Below, piece by piece: positions 31,113 through 47,870 of a stretch of 64,000 bases of DNA. Source of the DNA: Cheiracanthium punctorium (lineage: Eukaryota; Arthropoda; Arachnida; Araneae; Cheiracanthiidae); NCBI GenBank assembly GCA_038373885.1, contig JAWZYV010019454.1:1-64000 (forward strand), given 5' to 3'. A program made the position numbers and the translations under genes. Below the pieces are notes generated by a model. It was not told the DNA's origin. It was given only the letters and a program-made list of their open reading frames with translations, and ran no database searches. The number at the start of each line of letters is the position of its first letter. The stretch's first letter is position 1.

Positions 31113-33916
31113 GTTTTTCCAGTGCATTTTTTAAAAATTTTTAAACAGCACTGCATCAGAGAGTATTTAATAGCAAGTCTGCTAGTTTATTGAATAAACT
31201 AGAAGAGACACTCAAAGTTTTTTGAGGTGTTCGTAAGCATTTTTTTTCAAAAGGAGGATTTCAGTTATAAAACGCTTCAACTATTTTAGTTTTATATAAT
31301 CGTATTTTTATTATACATTTCATCACGTAAAGCCTGCATTTGGGAAAATATCACAGTTTAGGAAAGGGGCAAATGTATGGAGTCAAAAATCCATTTTTAC
31401 GTTTAAAAATCACGTGATCTATGCTGTATCATTTGATATGAAAGCTCGTTAAACTTAATTAAGTTTTTTAACTTCTAATTAAAACGTGCTGTATAATCAA
31501 AAGTGAGCGATTTTCTTTAGCATGCAAGTAATTCGTGGGCCACATTAGATGAAGTTATATATTAACATAATTCAATGCCTAGATAAAAGTTCAATACAGC
31601 CTTGCGAAAATAATCCGCTATTTATAATACTTTTTTATTCAACTTCAGCCAGCTCTAACACTCTCTTTTTTCAAGCACTTTTTTTCCGATTATTATTTTT
31701 TTTAACTTTATATTCTAACATAATCTCCTAACAATAAATATTTATTTTATAACCGTTGAAATGCATATATATATAAATCCTTTCGGAGATTTATTCCTAA
31801 CAATGAAACTTCATTCTCAAACAATAAAAGTTAAGGAAACGGTAGCAGCTTTGTATAAATATGTTATGCTAAAAAGTTTATCATTTTGAAAGCTTAGTTA
31901 TTTGCTTCATGAAAACTTAATTAAAATGAGAACAATGATTAAAAATATATACTAAAAAAAAAATAAATGCTATTTTTTTGGGTTAGGATAAAAACAAAAG
32001 CAAAAGGATTATATTTCATTTTATTTGCAATTTGCGTATAGTTTTAGGTTTTATTCTTAAAACAAAGCAGTTTTTATGTCTTTAATTTTTTGGTAATAAT
32101 ATGCAATTATTTGTAATCCAAATTTTATTTTTATGCAGAGAAATGCTTATTTGTTATTAAAACATCAGGGTTTATTATTTTGTTGTAATTACCTTTTTTT
32201 CTTGGTATTTTTTATGCGACCAATTTTTTTCCAAAATTGTTTTATTTTCCAAGATAAATTACGTGCTTTATTTCTTTTCCCTATTCTCAATTTCTTAATA
32301 AAAGACCTCGTTTATGGGATTGTTGATTTTTTTGTAGAAAATGTCATATGTTGTTATTGTCTAAAATAGAAAGTGGATGTCAACTATCGCATACGGATAT
32401 ATACACAATGCATGGGATATCTTCAACCATATGACTAACCAATATAAATGTCAATTTCTTAAAGCCTTACATATTATATTTATGACAGCTTTTAATAATA
32501 ATTCATAATCATAGTGGAAATTGTGTGGGTCTTTTTAAATGACTTACGAAAGGAGAGAGTTATTAATTCGTCGGAAACCTTTTTATGTATGTTCAACAAT
32601 AATTTTTTTTCTTTTTCAGAAAACTCGTCTTAATACTCTAATTTATCCCTCATTTTCCAACGAATAATTTCCGTACTCCGTGAAAACGTAATATTTCCGT
32701 AAACTCTTCTTCCTGAAAAAATTCGTTGAATCCGAAGAAGTTTCTTCAATCAACAGCAAAAAAGGGAACGGATATTTGTCAAATAACGGAAGTATTCCGT
32801 CAGAAGTTCTGACAGTAAAATTTCCGTGAAACGAAGAAAAAATTTTGGAAAGTGTGCCACTTGGACCGATTTCGAGGATTCTTTATTTATTGGAAAGGGG
32901 GTAACCTCAAGAATTATCCCATAATAATTTGGTTACGTTCTGATGATATGATATATGACAAAGCAATGGAACTCTCCAATTCTTAAGAACGCATAAGCTC
33001 ATAACTCGAGTAAATTCCTGTGGGTACCGAGAAATTTGAGTTACTGCGATGTCGTTAGGGTGGAGTAGTTTTATTAAATCAAAACTATCTTTCTAAGGAG
33101 GGGTTGCCTAGGAAGGAGAACTTTTCAATGGACTCTAATGCGTATTCAAGTTACATCAGTGATAACCGACCCCAGGCCCTCAGATCGACAGCCGCGCGAT
33201 AGGCGAGAATCCTGGACTTTCATACTTCGATAAGCTAGCACGTTCAGTAGCTTATATACTCAACTATTGCAGGGCCATAAAATAATCTGTATTATTTTTC
33301 TCTACATTGTTCATTAACTGATTACTTTTTTAGAATTATTTTACCGTTTTTGATCGCAATAATAATATAAAAATCTTTTAAGTCCTTTTTTAAAATATCC
33401 AATTTTCAATATATTTATCAATTATAAAGAGCTTTTTTTTCTGAATATAACAATAAATTAAACAAATAATCAGACACAATAACGGAATTTAAAAGTTGCT
33501 CCTAGTAATGCACTTTGTAAGGCATGCAGAGGCAAATTTGCTCTTTTTTCACTCAGCTATTAGTATATTCACAAGTAGTGACAGTTACATAGAATGCTGC
33601 GTAAAGTAACCAGCGAGAAAATCAAATGTATAATGCATTCTTAAAGACATTTAAAAGGGGCTATATAGAAATACACATATCCACATTATAATCCAATATA
33701 TTGTCGACATCCAATCCAATCCAATATCCAATATAGAGTCTACAATCCATAACTCACCCAATTTTTTAAGTTTCCTATCTTGCATAACTTTGGCTCAAGA
33801 GAAGCGATTGTGCGAATAAATTCCAATAGTTTGAAAATAAAAAATGTAATGAAATATAGACAGCCCCGCAAAAAACCTAATCAGCATAATACAAAACATT
33901 AAACTGTAAGCATAAA
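31113..33916. other. Unassigned AT-rich stretch
   Basis: No gene was recognised in 2.8 kb. The frames at 31549-31731 and 32133-32369 are Phe/Leu-rich translations of T-rich DNA and carry no motif. At 32640-32850 the motif TTTCCGT recurs several times. Confidence 0.5.
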
Positions 33917-36166
33917 CAGGGTTACAGGTAACTTGACGTATTCCTTCCAAAACGTTATAAGGGAGTCAAAATGCTATAATTTTCAACCCCATATGTATCA
34001 TCGAAAATAACGGTTTTCGAGAAAATTAAATTTGAAACTCTTTTCTTCAATAATCCAAAATTTGACATTCGATTGCAAATTAAAAAAAAAACTACTTATA
34101 TGGATTTCATTTTAATTTATTTTCATAGCTAAAACTCCAATTAAGCTAACAGGATTATAAAAAGTACTACTTTAAACTTTCAATTCACGAGCCATTACGA
34201 GTATTTTTCTAATTTTTAATTCAAACGTTTCCTTTCAAAACGTCGTACTTTATGAAATGAATAACGGATAAATTAAGTAGGCGTACAAATTACAAATAAA
34301 ATTTCTCCCATTAATTTGCTATCCAAAAATTATTAATGTCCATCCAAACACATGCAATTCGTAAAGAAGGGTGAGTTATACTTAGTGCAGATAAAAACGC
34401 CAAAGGATGCACTCCCATTCATTCTTTAGGATAGTTCGTCGAATAATCAAGTCGAAACTTTTTTTTTTCATAGCTGACCTCTAAATAAGATAACGTATTC
34501 TTAAATATTACAAAAATACTTCAAAATTTTAATTCACGCGTTTTTAATATATTTTTTAAATTTATTTATATTTTCCTTTCAAAACTGTCGCTTATCTCAA
34601 AAAATACTATTGCAGTAAGCGTATAAATTATAAATACAATTTGTCCCATTGATCAGCTATCCAAAAACGCATTAATGTCCATCTAAAGAAATGTAATTCG
34701 TAAATAAGGGTGTGTTTTTCTTAGCGCTGATAAAAACTCAAAAGATAGAGTCCTGTTCATTCTTCAGGATCGTTGGTCAACCGTTCAAGTTATCACTATT
34801 TTTTAGATTTATTTTCATCGCGGACACTATAACTAAGCTAACATAATCACGATAATGTAAAAAAATGCCTCAAAATTTTTATTCATGCGCTTTCCATGTA
34901 TTTTTTTTCTATTTATATATTGACATTTGCCTTTCAAAAATGTTTTAATCTCAAAAAATACTATTGCAGTAAGCGTAAACATCAGAAATACAATTTGGCC
35001 ATTATCCAACATATTAATGTTCATCTAAAGAAGTTATTCATAATAGTAAGTTTTACATATCGCAGGTTAAAACTCCAAAGAGGCACCAACTTTCATTGTT
35101 TAGGATGGTTGGTCAACCAATCAAGTTATCGCTGTTTTAACGTGCTTAAAATCTTAGCCACATCATACTGTGAATCTCAAACGGCTAAGTGCTGTGTCTT
35201 CGTGTTAATTAGTTTCGATTCTGCGCATATTTGCTTAGTTGATTAGCTACAGAAACGACAAAACGTGCTTACACGAAGCAGAATCGAAACTAGCATGATA
35301 ACATAGCACATAGTCCTTAACTAAGTGAAACTTACGTTTCTTTCAAAACAACGAACTACATGTTTTTAAATGGACATTAACACGTTTTCTGAGAGCTCAT
35401 TAATGGGACAAATTGAATTTCTAATTTGTACGCTTACTGCAATAGTATTTTTTGAGATAAATAACATTTTTGAAAGGAAAACGGAAATGAATAAATAGAA
35501 AAAAAAGTACATGGGAAGTGCGTGAATCAAAATTTTGAGATATTTTTTTACCTTTTCATGATTACGTTAGGTTAGTTAGAGTGTCAGCTATGAAAAACTT
35601 TTAAAAATACGATGTTAACTTGATTAGTTAGCCAACTTTCTTAAAGAATGAACTGTGGTGCATACTTTATCGTTTTTATCTGCCTTAAGTAAAATTCATC
35701 TTTCTTTACGAATTACATGTCTTTGGATGGACATTAATACATTTTTGGATAGCTGGTTAATGGGAAAAAATTTCATTTGTAATTTGTACGCTTGCTAATT
35801 TGTTATTTGTTTCAAAATATATGATCTTTTGAAAGGAATGCAACATGTGAATTAAAAATTAAAAAATTCATCTACTGGCTAGTGAATTGAAAATTTATAG
35901 TAGTTTTGTACTTTTATGCTTACTGTTAGCTTAATTAGCACTTCAGCTATGAAAATTAATTAAAATGGCATTCATTTAATTAGTATATTTTTAAAATTTG
36001 CATTCGAGTGTCAAATTTTGGGTTATTCAAGAAAAAAGTTTAAAATTCAATTTCCTCGAAAACTATTGATTTTTAGCTATACGTATGGGGGGTGGAGTAA
36101 AAATTGTAGGATTCCGGCTCCCCTATCACGTCTTAAAAGTAATACGTCGAATTACCAGTAACCTCG
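33917..36166. mobile_element. Large foldback element with internal direct repeats
   Basis: The outer ends are inverted: CAGGGTTACAGGTAACTTGA at the left matches the complement of the right end (about 36146-36166), and similarity continues inward for over 150 bases through AAAATTTGACATTCGA. The left arm contains three direct units of about 346 bp starting near 34124, 34469 and 34816. Each carries CTTTCAAAA, GCGTA, AATTAATGTCCAT and TAAAAACTC-like blocks. The right arm contains two inverted units (about 35330-35590 and 35590-35950), for example TTTGGATGGACATTAATACA. The loop (about 35150-35330) has its own smaller inverted pair, TAGTTTCGATTCTGC and GCAGAATCGAAACTA. No transposase is visible. 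The small frames inside are chance. Confidence 0.7.
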
Positions 36167-40108
<3,942 letters not shown>

Positions 40109-40219
40109 CAAAAATATTTTTGTAGTTTCAGTTCAAACAGTTTAATAGTGTACCACGCCAGAAAGAAATCGTTCATCTTTTTTTACATTCTTTGTAAGGG
40201 AAAACACATTTATTTTCCT

Positions 40220-40407
40220 TTATTATATGCATGTGTGTGTCATTCAAAAAATTCTCATAGTTGTTTCATTGTGAGGTAGTTCTTTTCATTATACTATGAG
40301 CATAAAATCATTTTTCATTCATTTTAGTTTTGAAAATGTCTAATAAATAAACACCTAGACAACAGAGCACTAAAGTTATTATTTCTCAACTAAAATTTCA
40401 TTTTTTC
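40220..40407. repeat. Direct repeat, copy 1 of 2
   Basis: It shares with 41310-41500 the ordered blocks TTATTATATG, GTGTGTGTCATTCAAAAA, ATAGTTGTTTCA, ATGAGCAT, TTTTAGTTTTGAAAATG and ACAACAGAGCACTAAAGTT. The copies flank about 0.9 kb containing a SINE and a foldback half-unit. Confidence 0.65.
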
Positions 40408-40714
40408 TAAGGGAAAACACATTTATTCTTTTTAATTCATATTATTATTATGAACCTCTCTAGCGATAAAAATGTTTATTAGCATCGTACTGCGTTTATC
40501 AAAGCACGTAAGTTCTGTTAGTTAAGTTATTGTGTAAGGTTCTCATGCTGGAACACGTGCCATAAAGACTGTTGGTTTTTTGCCTGTTTACTTGGAGAGA
40601 CCAGACATTTCAAAATACCTGAAGTACATACTTTTCCCCCAATCGGCTGTAGTCTAGATCATTATTACTAAGTAAAAAATAAACCAGGTCTCGTTATGTA
40701 AAAACGTGCTGGGT

Positions 40715-40835
40715 CGAAAAAGCTCTTTAGTTCTGTGGCACGTGTTTGGCGATTCAATCAACTGTCATGTGCCTGGTAGTTAAACTAAGACATGCCAACA
40801 GCTACACTTTTTTAGCGTTGGACAGTATATCCCCG
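40715..40835 (+). repeat. Half-unit of the dispersed foldback family (copy 3)
   Basis: It contains TTGGCGATTCAATCAACTG, CCTGGTAGTTAAA and TTTTTTAGCGTTGGAC in the same order as the right half of the 24145-24353 palindrome. Confidence 0.6.
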
Positions 40836-40979
40836 ACACCATTTATGGTTTTTCAATACGCTGACCAACTTTTGCATAAGAAAAAGTGGTATTACCACTG
40901 GAAAATTTCGAAATTGTTTCATTGTAACCGTAACCGTGGGAGCTGTTTGATTTAAATAATCCCCAAACTCGAGCGTATA

Positions 40980-41200
40980 CGCTCGACCAGTGACCGAGGG
41001 GATAGTGCTTTCAATCGGGAGACGGAAAGTGCCTGGTTCAAACCCAGGTCTCGTCCTTCGATCTAGCGTGAGTTTTCCGTGCTTTTCTCCTAAATTTCTC
41101 GTAAATACGGGTTACCCTTAGAAAGAACACGAAGGAGGACACCCCTTTCGGTCTAGTCTCCTCACGTAGATAATCGGCCATATTCCGACAAATCAAAATA
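40980..41200 (+). mobile_element. tRNA-derived SINE, family B, copy 1
   Basis: The head has GACCGAGGGGATAGTGC and a polymerase III B-box match in TGGTTCAAACCC (about 41033-41044). The body carries GTGAGTTTTCCGTG, CTTTTCTCCTAAAT and ACGGGTTACCC. Imperfect 15-base target duplications flank it: AAACTCGAGCGTATA at 40965-40979 and AAACTTGAGCTTGTA at 41201-41215. The element is 221 bp, the same size as copy 2 at 60566-60784. The minus-strand frame across it is not a gene. Confidence 0.8.
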
Positions 41201-41309
41201 AAACTTGAGCTTGTACATATCAAAAACTATATCTGAAATCCCAGCTCGATCGGTTGAACGTAAAAGCGGCTATGGGTCCATAAGTCGGGGAAGTATTTTT
41301 ATGATCACC

Positions 41310-41500
41310 CTTATTATATGTGTGTGTGTGTGTCATTCAAAAATTCCAATAGTTGTTTCAGTGTGAGGCGGCAGTTCTTGTCATTACGTTATGAGCATTA
41401 AATAATGAATTTTAGTTTTGAAAATGGATAATAAATGAGCACTTGGACACAACAGAGCACTAAAGTTCTTATTTTCAACTCATATATTCTTTTTCTGCCA
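41310..41500. repeat. Direct repeat, copy 2 of 2
   Basis: Second copy of 40220-40407, same orientation, diverged by small indels. Confidence 0.65.
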
Positions 41501-41804
41501 GATTAAATTTCTGAAAAAAAAAACCAGTAATGGTATGTGAAAATATTTTTGGATTGGCATTGTTTTAAAAATAAAATTCACATATATTATTTCATGAAAT
41601 TATTTTTTTTTTGTTTTCTCTCTATTACGAGAAGCATTTCTCAGCAGGCCTTTAGACGCTTTTATATTTATATTTATTTTCTTCATTAATTATTTATTAT
41701 TATATTTATTTTTTTCATTAATTATTTATTATTATATTTATTTTTATATTTTATATTGATTATATATTATTAAATATATTTATTATATATATTATGATTT
41801 TAAA

Positions 41805-42463
41805 GATTTATTTAACAATATTCCTCTTGACGACCTTAACAATGTAATTAATGAATTATTTGAATCTTGTGTTTAAAATATTATGCTTCCATCCCATGTT
41901 AATGCAACTTATGTCAAGTGTCTATCTAAATTTATTATTTAGAATATTTATATTTTACGTAACAATAAAATATATCTACAAAATCATGGTATACCACAAG
42001 GAGATTCAGCATCCAGTTACCTTGCAGATCTATACTTATATTACTATGAGAAAGACTGCAATAATACACATATCCTTCTTAAATGATAAATAGATGATAT
42101 CTTACTAGTAAATACTACTAATAGTAATAACATTATCTTCGAAATAAAATATCCTTCTGCTCTAAAATTAATTAAAAATGATATGCTTAACAATTCTGTC
42201 AGTTTTTTAGATCTAAGTATCTCTATCATTCCTAAAAATTACCTTAGTTTCAATATATAGGATAGGAGAAAATATTTTAATTTTAAAGTACTCATTTTTC
42301 ATCCTGCTTACATAAATCTGTATTCCGCAATATCATCTATAATCATTTCTGTAGAATCAAATTTCTCTGTTCAGAAGATTTTAAAGTGTCCATTTTTAAA
42401 TCACTTTTTCTGTCAGCTAGACAATATAATTATCCTGCTAAGATCCTAAAATCTATTATATAC
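41805..42463 (+). pseudogene. Reverse transcriptase pseudogene, Penelope-like or related
   Basis: Translation shows NIPLDDL, then NHGIPQGDSASSYLADLYLY (the fingers/palm GIPQG block) and, after two adjacent stops, IDDILLVN (the catalytic DD block). SVSFLDLSI follows, and in a shifted frame RIKFLCSEDFKVS with a downstream YPAKIL. The spacing GIPQG...DDI...FLD is typical of Penelope-like enzymes and relatives. Stops occur near 41874, 41941, 42085-42090 and 42258, with a frameshift near 42320-42350. No endonuclease domain was recognised downstream. The element type is inference; the reverse transcriptase identity is well supported. Confidence 0.65.
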
Positions 42464-43391
42464 AATTCTTGAAGGTAATGTGTCTATTGTCTTTGTAAAT
42501 TTATTGGGGGATGGGTGGGGTTTTGGTTTTAAAGTTGTGATTGGATGGATGGGTCGGTAAGCTTATTCTCAAATTAAAAAAAAAGGAATATTTACAAAAA
42601 CACTCTGGATGTGTGTATACATGCTTATATACATATATATATTTTGGGACAAAAAAAATGAGGTTCCTACATGATTATTCTGTCCTACTTATAATTTTAT
42701 AAATTAAAAAAAAATTCTTTCATTATTAGATTGATTTCCTGATATATATATAAACATGCTGTTTATTTGTACTTTGTTACTATTAATAATCATTATAGAT
42801 TTAAATACAATATGTTATATTTAATTGGCTATACCATCTATTTTATTCAATAATTTTAAATTCATCATTATTCTATAATTTTTTTAATTTAATTAATATA
42901 ACTCGTTACTAATAATGTTAAATAATATTACCCTAATGTTTTTGGCAACACCTTCATATTCTTCTTTCCTCTGTTACACTTTTATTTTGTGGCAACACCG
43001 AGTTTTACTTACTACAATTTTTACATTTGGCAACACTTTATGCTTGCTTTCCACGTACTTACTACCAATCCAGAATGGTATGTCGAATTTTCAGTGCTTT
43101 TTCTATTATTTTGATTTCTTATTGCTTTCCTATTTTTCTTTTTTAATAGTAGGATTGATCCTAAAACGTGTGTAATGAATATCTCTTTTGATATGCCACA
43201 CAACCAAAATCCTACTATTTTGTTCGTCTTTAATTATAATTTTCTGGGTATGGCTCCTGAGGATGGTCCCAGAGGTAATAATTTCCATTTCATTCATTCT
43301 TTTATCATTTTGTTTGGCTCTGTTTCTTCCCTTTTTTTTTCACTTGGGGTGTGTCATTTTTGCAGTAATATTCATAGTGTTTTACTTTTTG

Positions 43392-43425
<34 letters not shown>

Positions 43426-45795
43426 CAAAAGTAAGGTCGATGAAACTCGGATCCCATTTCCATTAGAACACCGGAAGTGAATCAGCACTAGCTTTTCCAA
43501 TTCTTGAGAGAGTGTCTCGACTGAGTCTGCTGTGGATCGTGTACGCTGACTGAAGCTAGTGCACGTAAAATTTATAGTGGCTCCGATTTCCTCCACATTC
43601 AAATAATACCTCTGGGGGTGCCAGTCCAGGTGTTAGGTTTCTGGTCTGGAATTGATTCAGAATTTGCCCCTATGAGATCACTAGTGGAGGAAAACATTGG
43701 TCTGCCTAATAGGTGCCCCCATAATGAAATTACCAATATTTGTGGCTCTCGCAGCAGTCAAGCAAACCTATAGGTCGTTTGTATGTTTTGAAAAAAAAAT
43801 GGTATAATTCATGAATTTTGTCACTTTTCTGTGCACAATTGTAATTTATTTTTTTTTTTACTGGAACCAACACTCCGAAATTAAAATCAAATCTTCAAAA
43901 TTGTTCAAAATATTACCTTTAACATGGAAAATGAAGCAAAACATTCATTAAAATTAAAATTTAATTCGTAGCAAAAATCCGTAGCAAAATTTTACCATTT
44001 TTTACCACGTTAGGTTTTGTTTAACTTTTACATAATAATATCCAAAAATTGCCTTCAGAAAGTTGATAACGTAAAAAAAGTAAAAAAAAAAAAAAACACC
44101 ATAATATTAATTGAGGTACCGAAAATTCAAAAATGAAACTTTTTTCAAATGTTTCTAATAAAATCTCTAATTGTGAAGTTTTACACAACCATTGCAGGTG
44201 CTCCTTATGAGAGACGCAGCGATTGTAAATATTTTATTTTTCCTATCCATAAATTTTATTGTCTCTTGCGAATAGGTTTCACCCGATATGGCTGGCCCAT
44301 AGTCAGCCTATCAGGCCAGCCACATGAGATAAAACCAATTTACAAGACACAATAAATGAATCTATCATCGGTATGTTTGATTAATATTTATTTATTTGTG
44401 ATTTCTTGGTTATTTATTTATTTATCTCATATTTATTTATTTATTTATTTTCTTTCTGTAATGCCTATATTAAAACATACATTTGAAAACTATGAGAGCA
44501 GAATGAAATGCCTTTTATTAACGAAATCCTTTTAAATGCTAATTAGATATTTGTACCGGTTTTATTGTAATCACAGAAAGTTAGCGCTAGTAAAACTTGA
44601 GTCAAAATTTAAGTAAAACTTGAGTTAAATTCTGTCTGTTAAACAGTGAAAATATGAAATTGAAATGACCATTATGTCAACATTCAAATATTCAGTATTA
44701 ATATTCAAATCATGATAGCATGGTACTGACCCTCAGTCATTTTCCCTCAATGTTCTGAATTGTGAAAACATTGCGTTCACTTTATATTTATTTTACATTT
44801 CTACAATTTTGAAAATTGCTCCATATACACAGTCGATAATTATTAAAATTTTAAAGTCGGATGAATCAGCGAATATTATATTTACACATGCGCAGATTTT
44901 TGTGAAAAAATTTTGAAAAGTAAGACTTAAATTTTCATTTCTTTAATCAGATTGTTTGTATAAAAGTTCATCATAAAATGTTACTTTACTTTTTCTCTTT
45001 TAGATGTATTTTTACATTTATGCCATAAAAATCAACTGCATCCCGTAAAAAAGTCATTTCCAAATGAAAGTACAGTTTCAAAAATTATTTTAAAAATGTC
45101 TCTCTCATCAAACAGTTTGAAATGCTCAATATAATTTTGTTAAAGTTTCAGTGCTTTTAGCATATGTTTAAATATTGAGATTCAAAAGCCTATGTTCTTC
45201 AAATATAATAAAACCGTGGTAAAAAATTCAAAGAATTGGCATGTTTTTCACATGACGTCCAAGATTTTGGACTCGAAATAATGCTTCAATTCAGCACTTC
45301 TCTTTCTCAAATTTTTATGTATGAGTTTAATAATGTATTTATACGTACTTAGACGCTCATAATGTAGTTTCTGTAAGCTACGAATACAAATACTCCAATC
45401 ACTAAGCTGAAATTACACCAGAAACACCGCTTATATGCATGTGTGAGATAAAAAGAACCTTGAAAAATTACAAACAAAAGCTATTTATTCACAGCTGTTT
45501 ATTACATAAATTATCCAAGAAATTTTAGTACACCACATGAAAAGAAAAATAAAAGAAATCTTGTAAACTGAAAAGTTTGCAAAGGGTTTGGCGGAAATAA
45601 ATTAGCACACATTTTTTTTCTACGCTGAAGGGTCTTAGGGTGACTTGATATGGAGACGGAAGTCTTGATAAACCATTTGCTTGAGTAGTCCTTAAATTTA
45701 CTTTTTGCTCTGAAAACAGAAAAAATAAAGAAATTTTAATAAACAGAATAACGATATAACGTATAAGCATGAAGATCTTTTAAATTTAATGATAT
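42464..45795. other. Unassigned stretch, simple repeats only
   Basis: A TA microsatellite lies at about 43396-43424, directly followed by a mirrored junction (TTTGATTAT...ATAATCAAA). TTTA-rich repeats lie at about 44375-44450. The segment CTCCTGAGGATGGTCCCAGA at about 43255 could be the tail of the upstream retroelement. Small frames at 43175-43602 cross the TA tract and are not genes. Confidence 0.5.
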
Positions 45796-45799
45796 TTAA

Positions 45800-46088
45800 C
45801 CCTTTAAAACCTGACCTTCACAATTGTGTAGATGATCTACATCCTCTCAAAATAAAATACTCGAGTGTAAGTCATATTTCCTAAGTCGATTTCATATCTG
45901 AAATGGTATTCTTCATAGGCAGTGAATCGGGAATAAAATAGTAATTTGTCTTATTTATTTTGAGTTTGTGTTATTCGAAAAACTTAATAAGTTTTCCACA
46001 CAACTAAAAGAAGATATTTTTATTTTTCTTAACTTAAGTAGATTTCTTTGTGTGTGAGTGTAGCAGACAGAGTTCAGATCATAAAGGG
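45800..46088. mobile_element. piggyBac-type MITE with TTAA duplication
   Basis: TTAA flanks both ends (45796-45799 and 46089-46092). The ends are inverted repeats: CCCTTTAAAACCTGAC at the left, and CCCTTTATGATCTGAAC reading in from the right. The length is 289 bp with no coding capacity. TTAA duplication with CCC-type ends is the piggyBac signature. The terminal repeat is only moderately conserved. Confidence 0.6.
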
Positions 46089-46852
46089 TTAAACTCATTA
46101 ACTGTGAAGAACAAAGCAACAATACGATAAACGCCAAAAGAATCGATGCAATAATAAGCAAACGATAAAAGTTTATATTTAAAAAAAGTCAACAATTTTA
46201 TTAGGTTCAACTTTCACCAAACTTTTCTTCTTTAGGTTCAACTTTAAAAGTATTTGCTCATGCATGTAGTTTTCATAGTTTAAAAGGAAGTAACAATTAA
46301 TCTAAAACGAATGCGTAAAATGAAAAACAAGTATTGGAAAACAGTATTTGTTTTAATACAAATATCTCGATTTATACAACTTTTCACTTTATTTTCTAAA
46401 AACTAACAACGCTTCTATTTTAATAATGCTTATTTACGAAGTTAGAAAACAAAAATTCCCTATCGAATGTTTTGGAAAACAAAGTAAAAAAAATTATACG
46501 ATTTCAAAAGTCTCCGTCTATTACGCAATATAGCTGCAATGTTCTGATTTTTATGTTTATGATAAAGTTTATGAGTTACAACTTTTGATGAAACACTTCA
46601 AATATCTTGGGGACTTATATTTATCAGAATTTGGCTTTTAAAGTTTAGCCGTGCATTTAAGGGAAAAAAGTTTAAAGAACACTAGTCAAGATTTATACTA
46701 TCAAACAAGATGGATTTTCATGAACTATTGTGATAGTTATAAGAATACAATTAAAAGTATGCATAAGAGGTTTATTTCATTAATTTTTATTTTATTTATT
46801 TACTTAAGAAATTGTATTTTACTTTGCAGCCGGATGCTGTTTAAGCACATGT

Positions 46853-47302
46853 AGGCACATTTTCAAAGAGTCACTTTTACTTTTAAATAGTGATTAGTAG
46901 GGAAATCAATCCCGCACTGTTTTTCGTTTCGCGGGATTTCGGAATTGAAATTTGTTGATCCCTCGGATTGACATTTCATTCAAATAAAAATTAATTTTAA
47001 TAGAGAAAAGTAGGAAAAAGTAACATTGTAAGTGCTATCAAGTTTAATACTTTATCTTATTTGATAATTAATACAATACCTTACATAAATATGAAAATTC
47101 TAGTCGTGATAAGTCTTCTAGCGTAATCGGGATTGAATTCGCTAGTGATTAGACTTCAACGCAATTTTTATTTGAATGAAATGTCAATCCGCGGGATCAA
47201 CAAATCTCAACCCCGAAATCCCGCGAAACGAAAAACCGTGCGGGATGGATTTCCCTACTAATCACTATATAAAAGAAAAAGTGACTCTTTGAAAATGTGT
47301 GT
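46853..47302. mobile_element. Palindromic element with about 140-bp arms
   Basis: The left arm (about 46857-46993) and right arm (about 47160-47300) are inverted copies. They share CATTTTCAAAGAGTCAC, TAGTGATTAGTAGGGAAAT, CGTTTCGCGGGATTTCGG and GATTGACATTTCATTC. Only a few mismatches are seen across each arm. The central 165 bases are unique and AT-rich. No direct target duplication is visible next to the arms. No protein is encoded. Confidence 0.75.
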
Positions 47303-47439
47303 TTTTAAAGTTTTGAATAATTTCTGAAATGTTGTAACTTAAATAGATTTGTAAATGTAACTTAAATAGATGTATAACGTTTACTTTATGATAATGATAT
47401 ACAATTAAAAATTGTATTCAACTCCATTTGGCAAAATCA

Positions 47440-47870
47440 TGACTTTTGCGATTTTTGTCATGACTGATTCAATATGTTTTGAAAAATCAAATGTGATTTA
47501 TGTAATGACCAAATCAATGTGTTTGTAAAACTTATGATTTGTGTACTAGATTTAAATAGTGATGTGTGAAACATGATTTGTGCAGTGATCAATCTAACGT
47601 GTTTAATAAAATCCTGATTTACGTGATTATTGCCTTGATAGATTCAATGTGTTTGAAAATATCAAATGTGATTTATGTAGTAACCCAATCAATGTGTTTC
47701 TTAACTTTAATTATGTATTTGATTTGTATAGTGATGTATGAAACATTTGCGTAATGATCGATCTAATGTGTTTAATAAAATCCTGATTTACGTGATTTTT
47801 GCCATGATAGATTCAATGTGTTTGGAAAAATTATGACGTATGTGATTTTTGTAATGACCTATCCAATTAT
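47440..47870. repeat. Minisatellite with about 170-bp higher-order period
   Basis: A 40-50 bp monomer of the form TCAATGTGTTTGAAAAATC followed by TGATTTATGTGATTTTTG recurs about nine times. A higher-order repeat is clear: AATAAAATCCTGATTTACGTG with TGATAGATTCAATGTGTTTG occurs near 47606 and again near 47776. Confidence 0.7.

Noticed and set aside
32133..32369. Phe/Leu-rich membrane-like protein
   Set aside because: Hydrophobicity comes from T-rich DNA; no start context, homologue or conserved motif.
44149..44355. 68-codon frame with a GGCTGGC/GCCAGCC pair
   Set aside because: The pairing is short and no family or transcript feature supports a gene.
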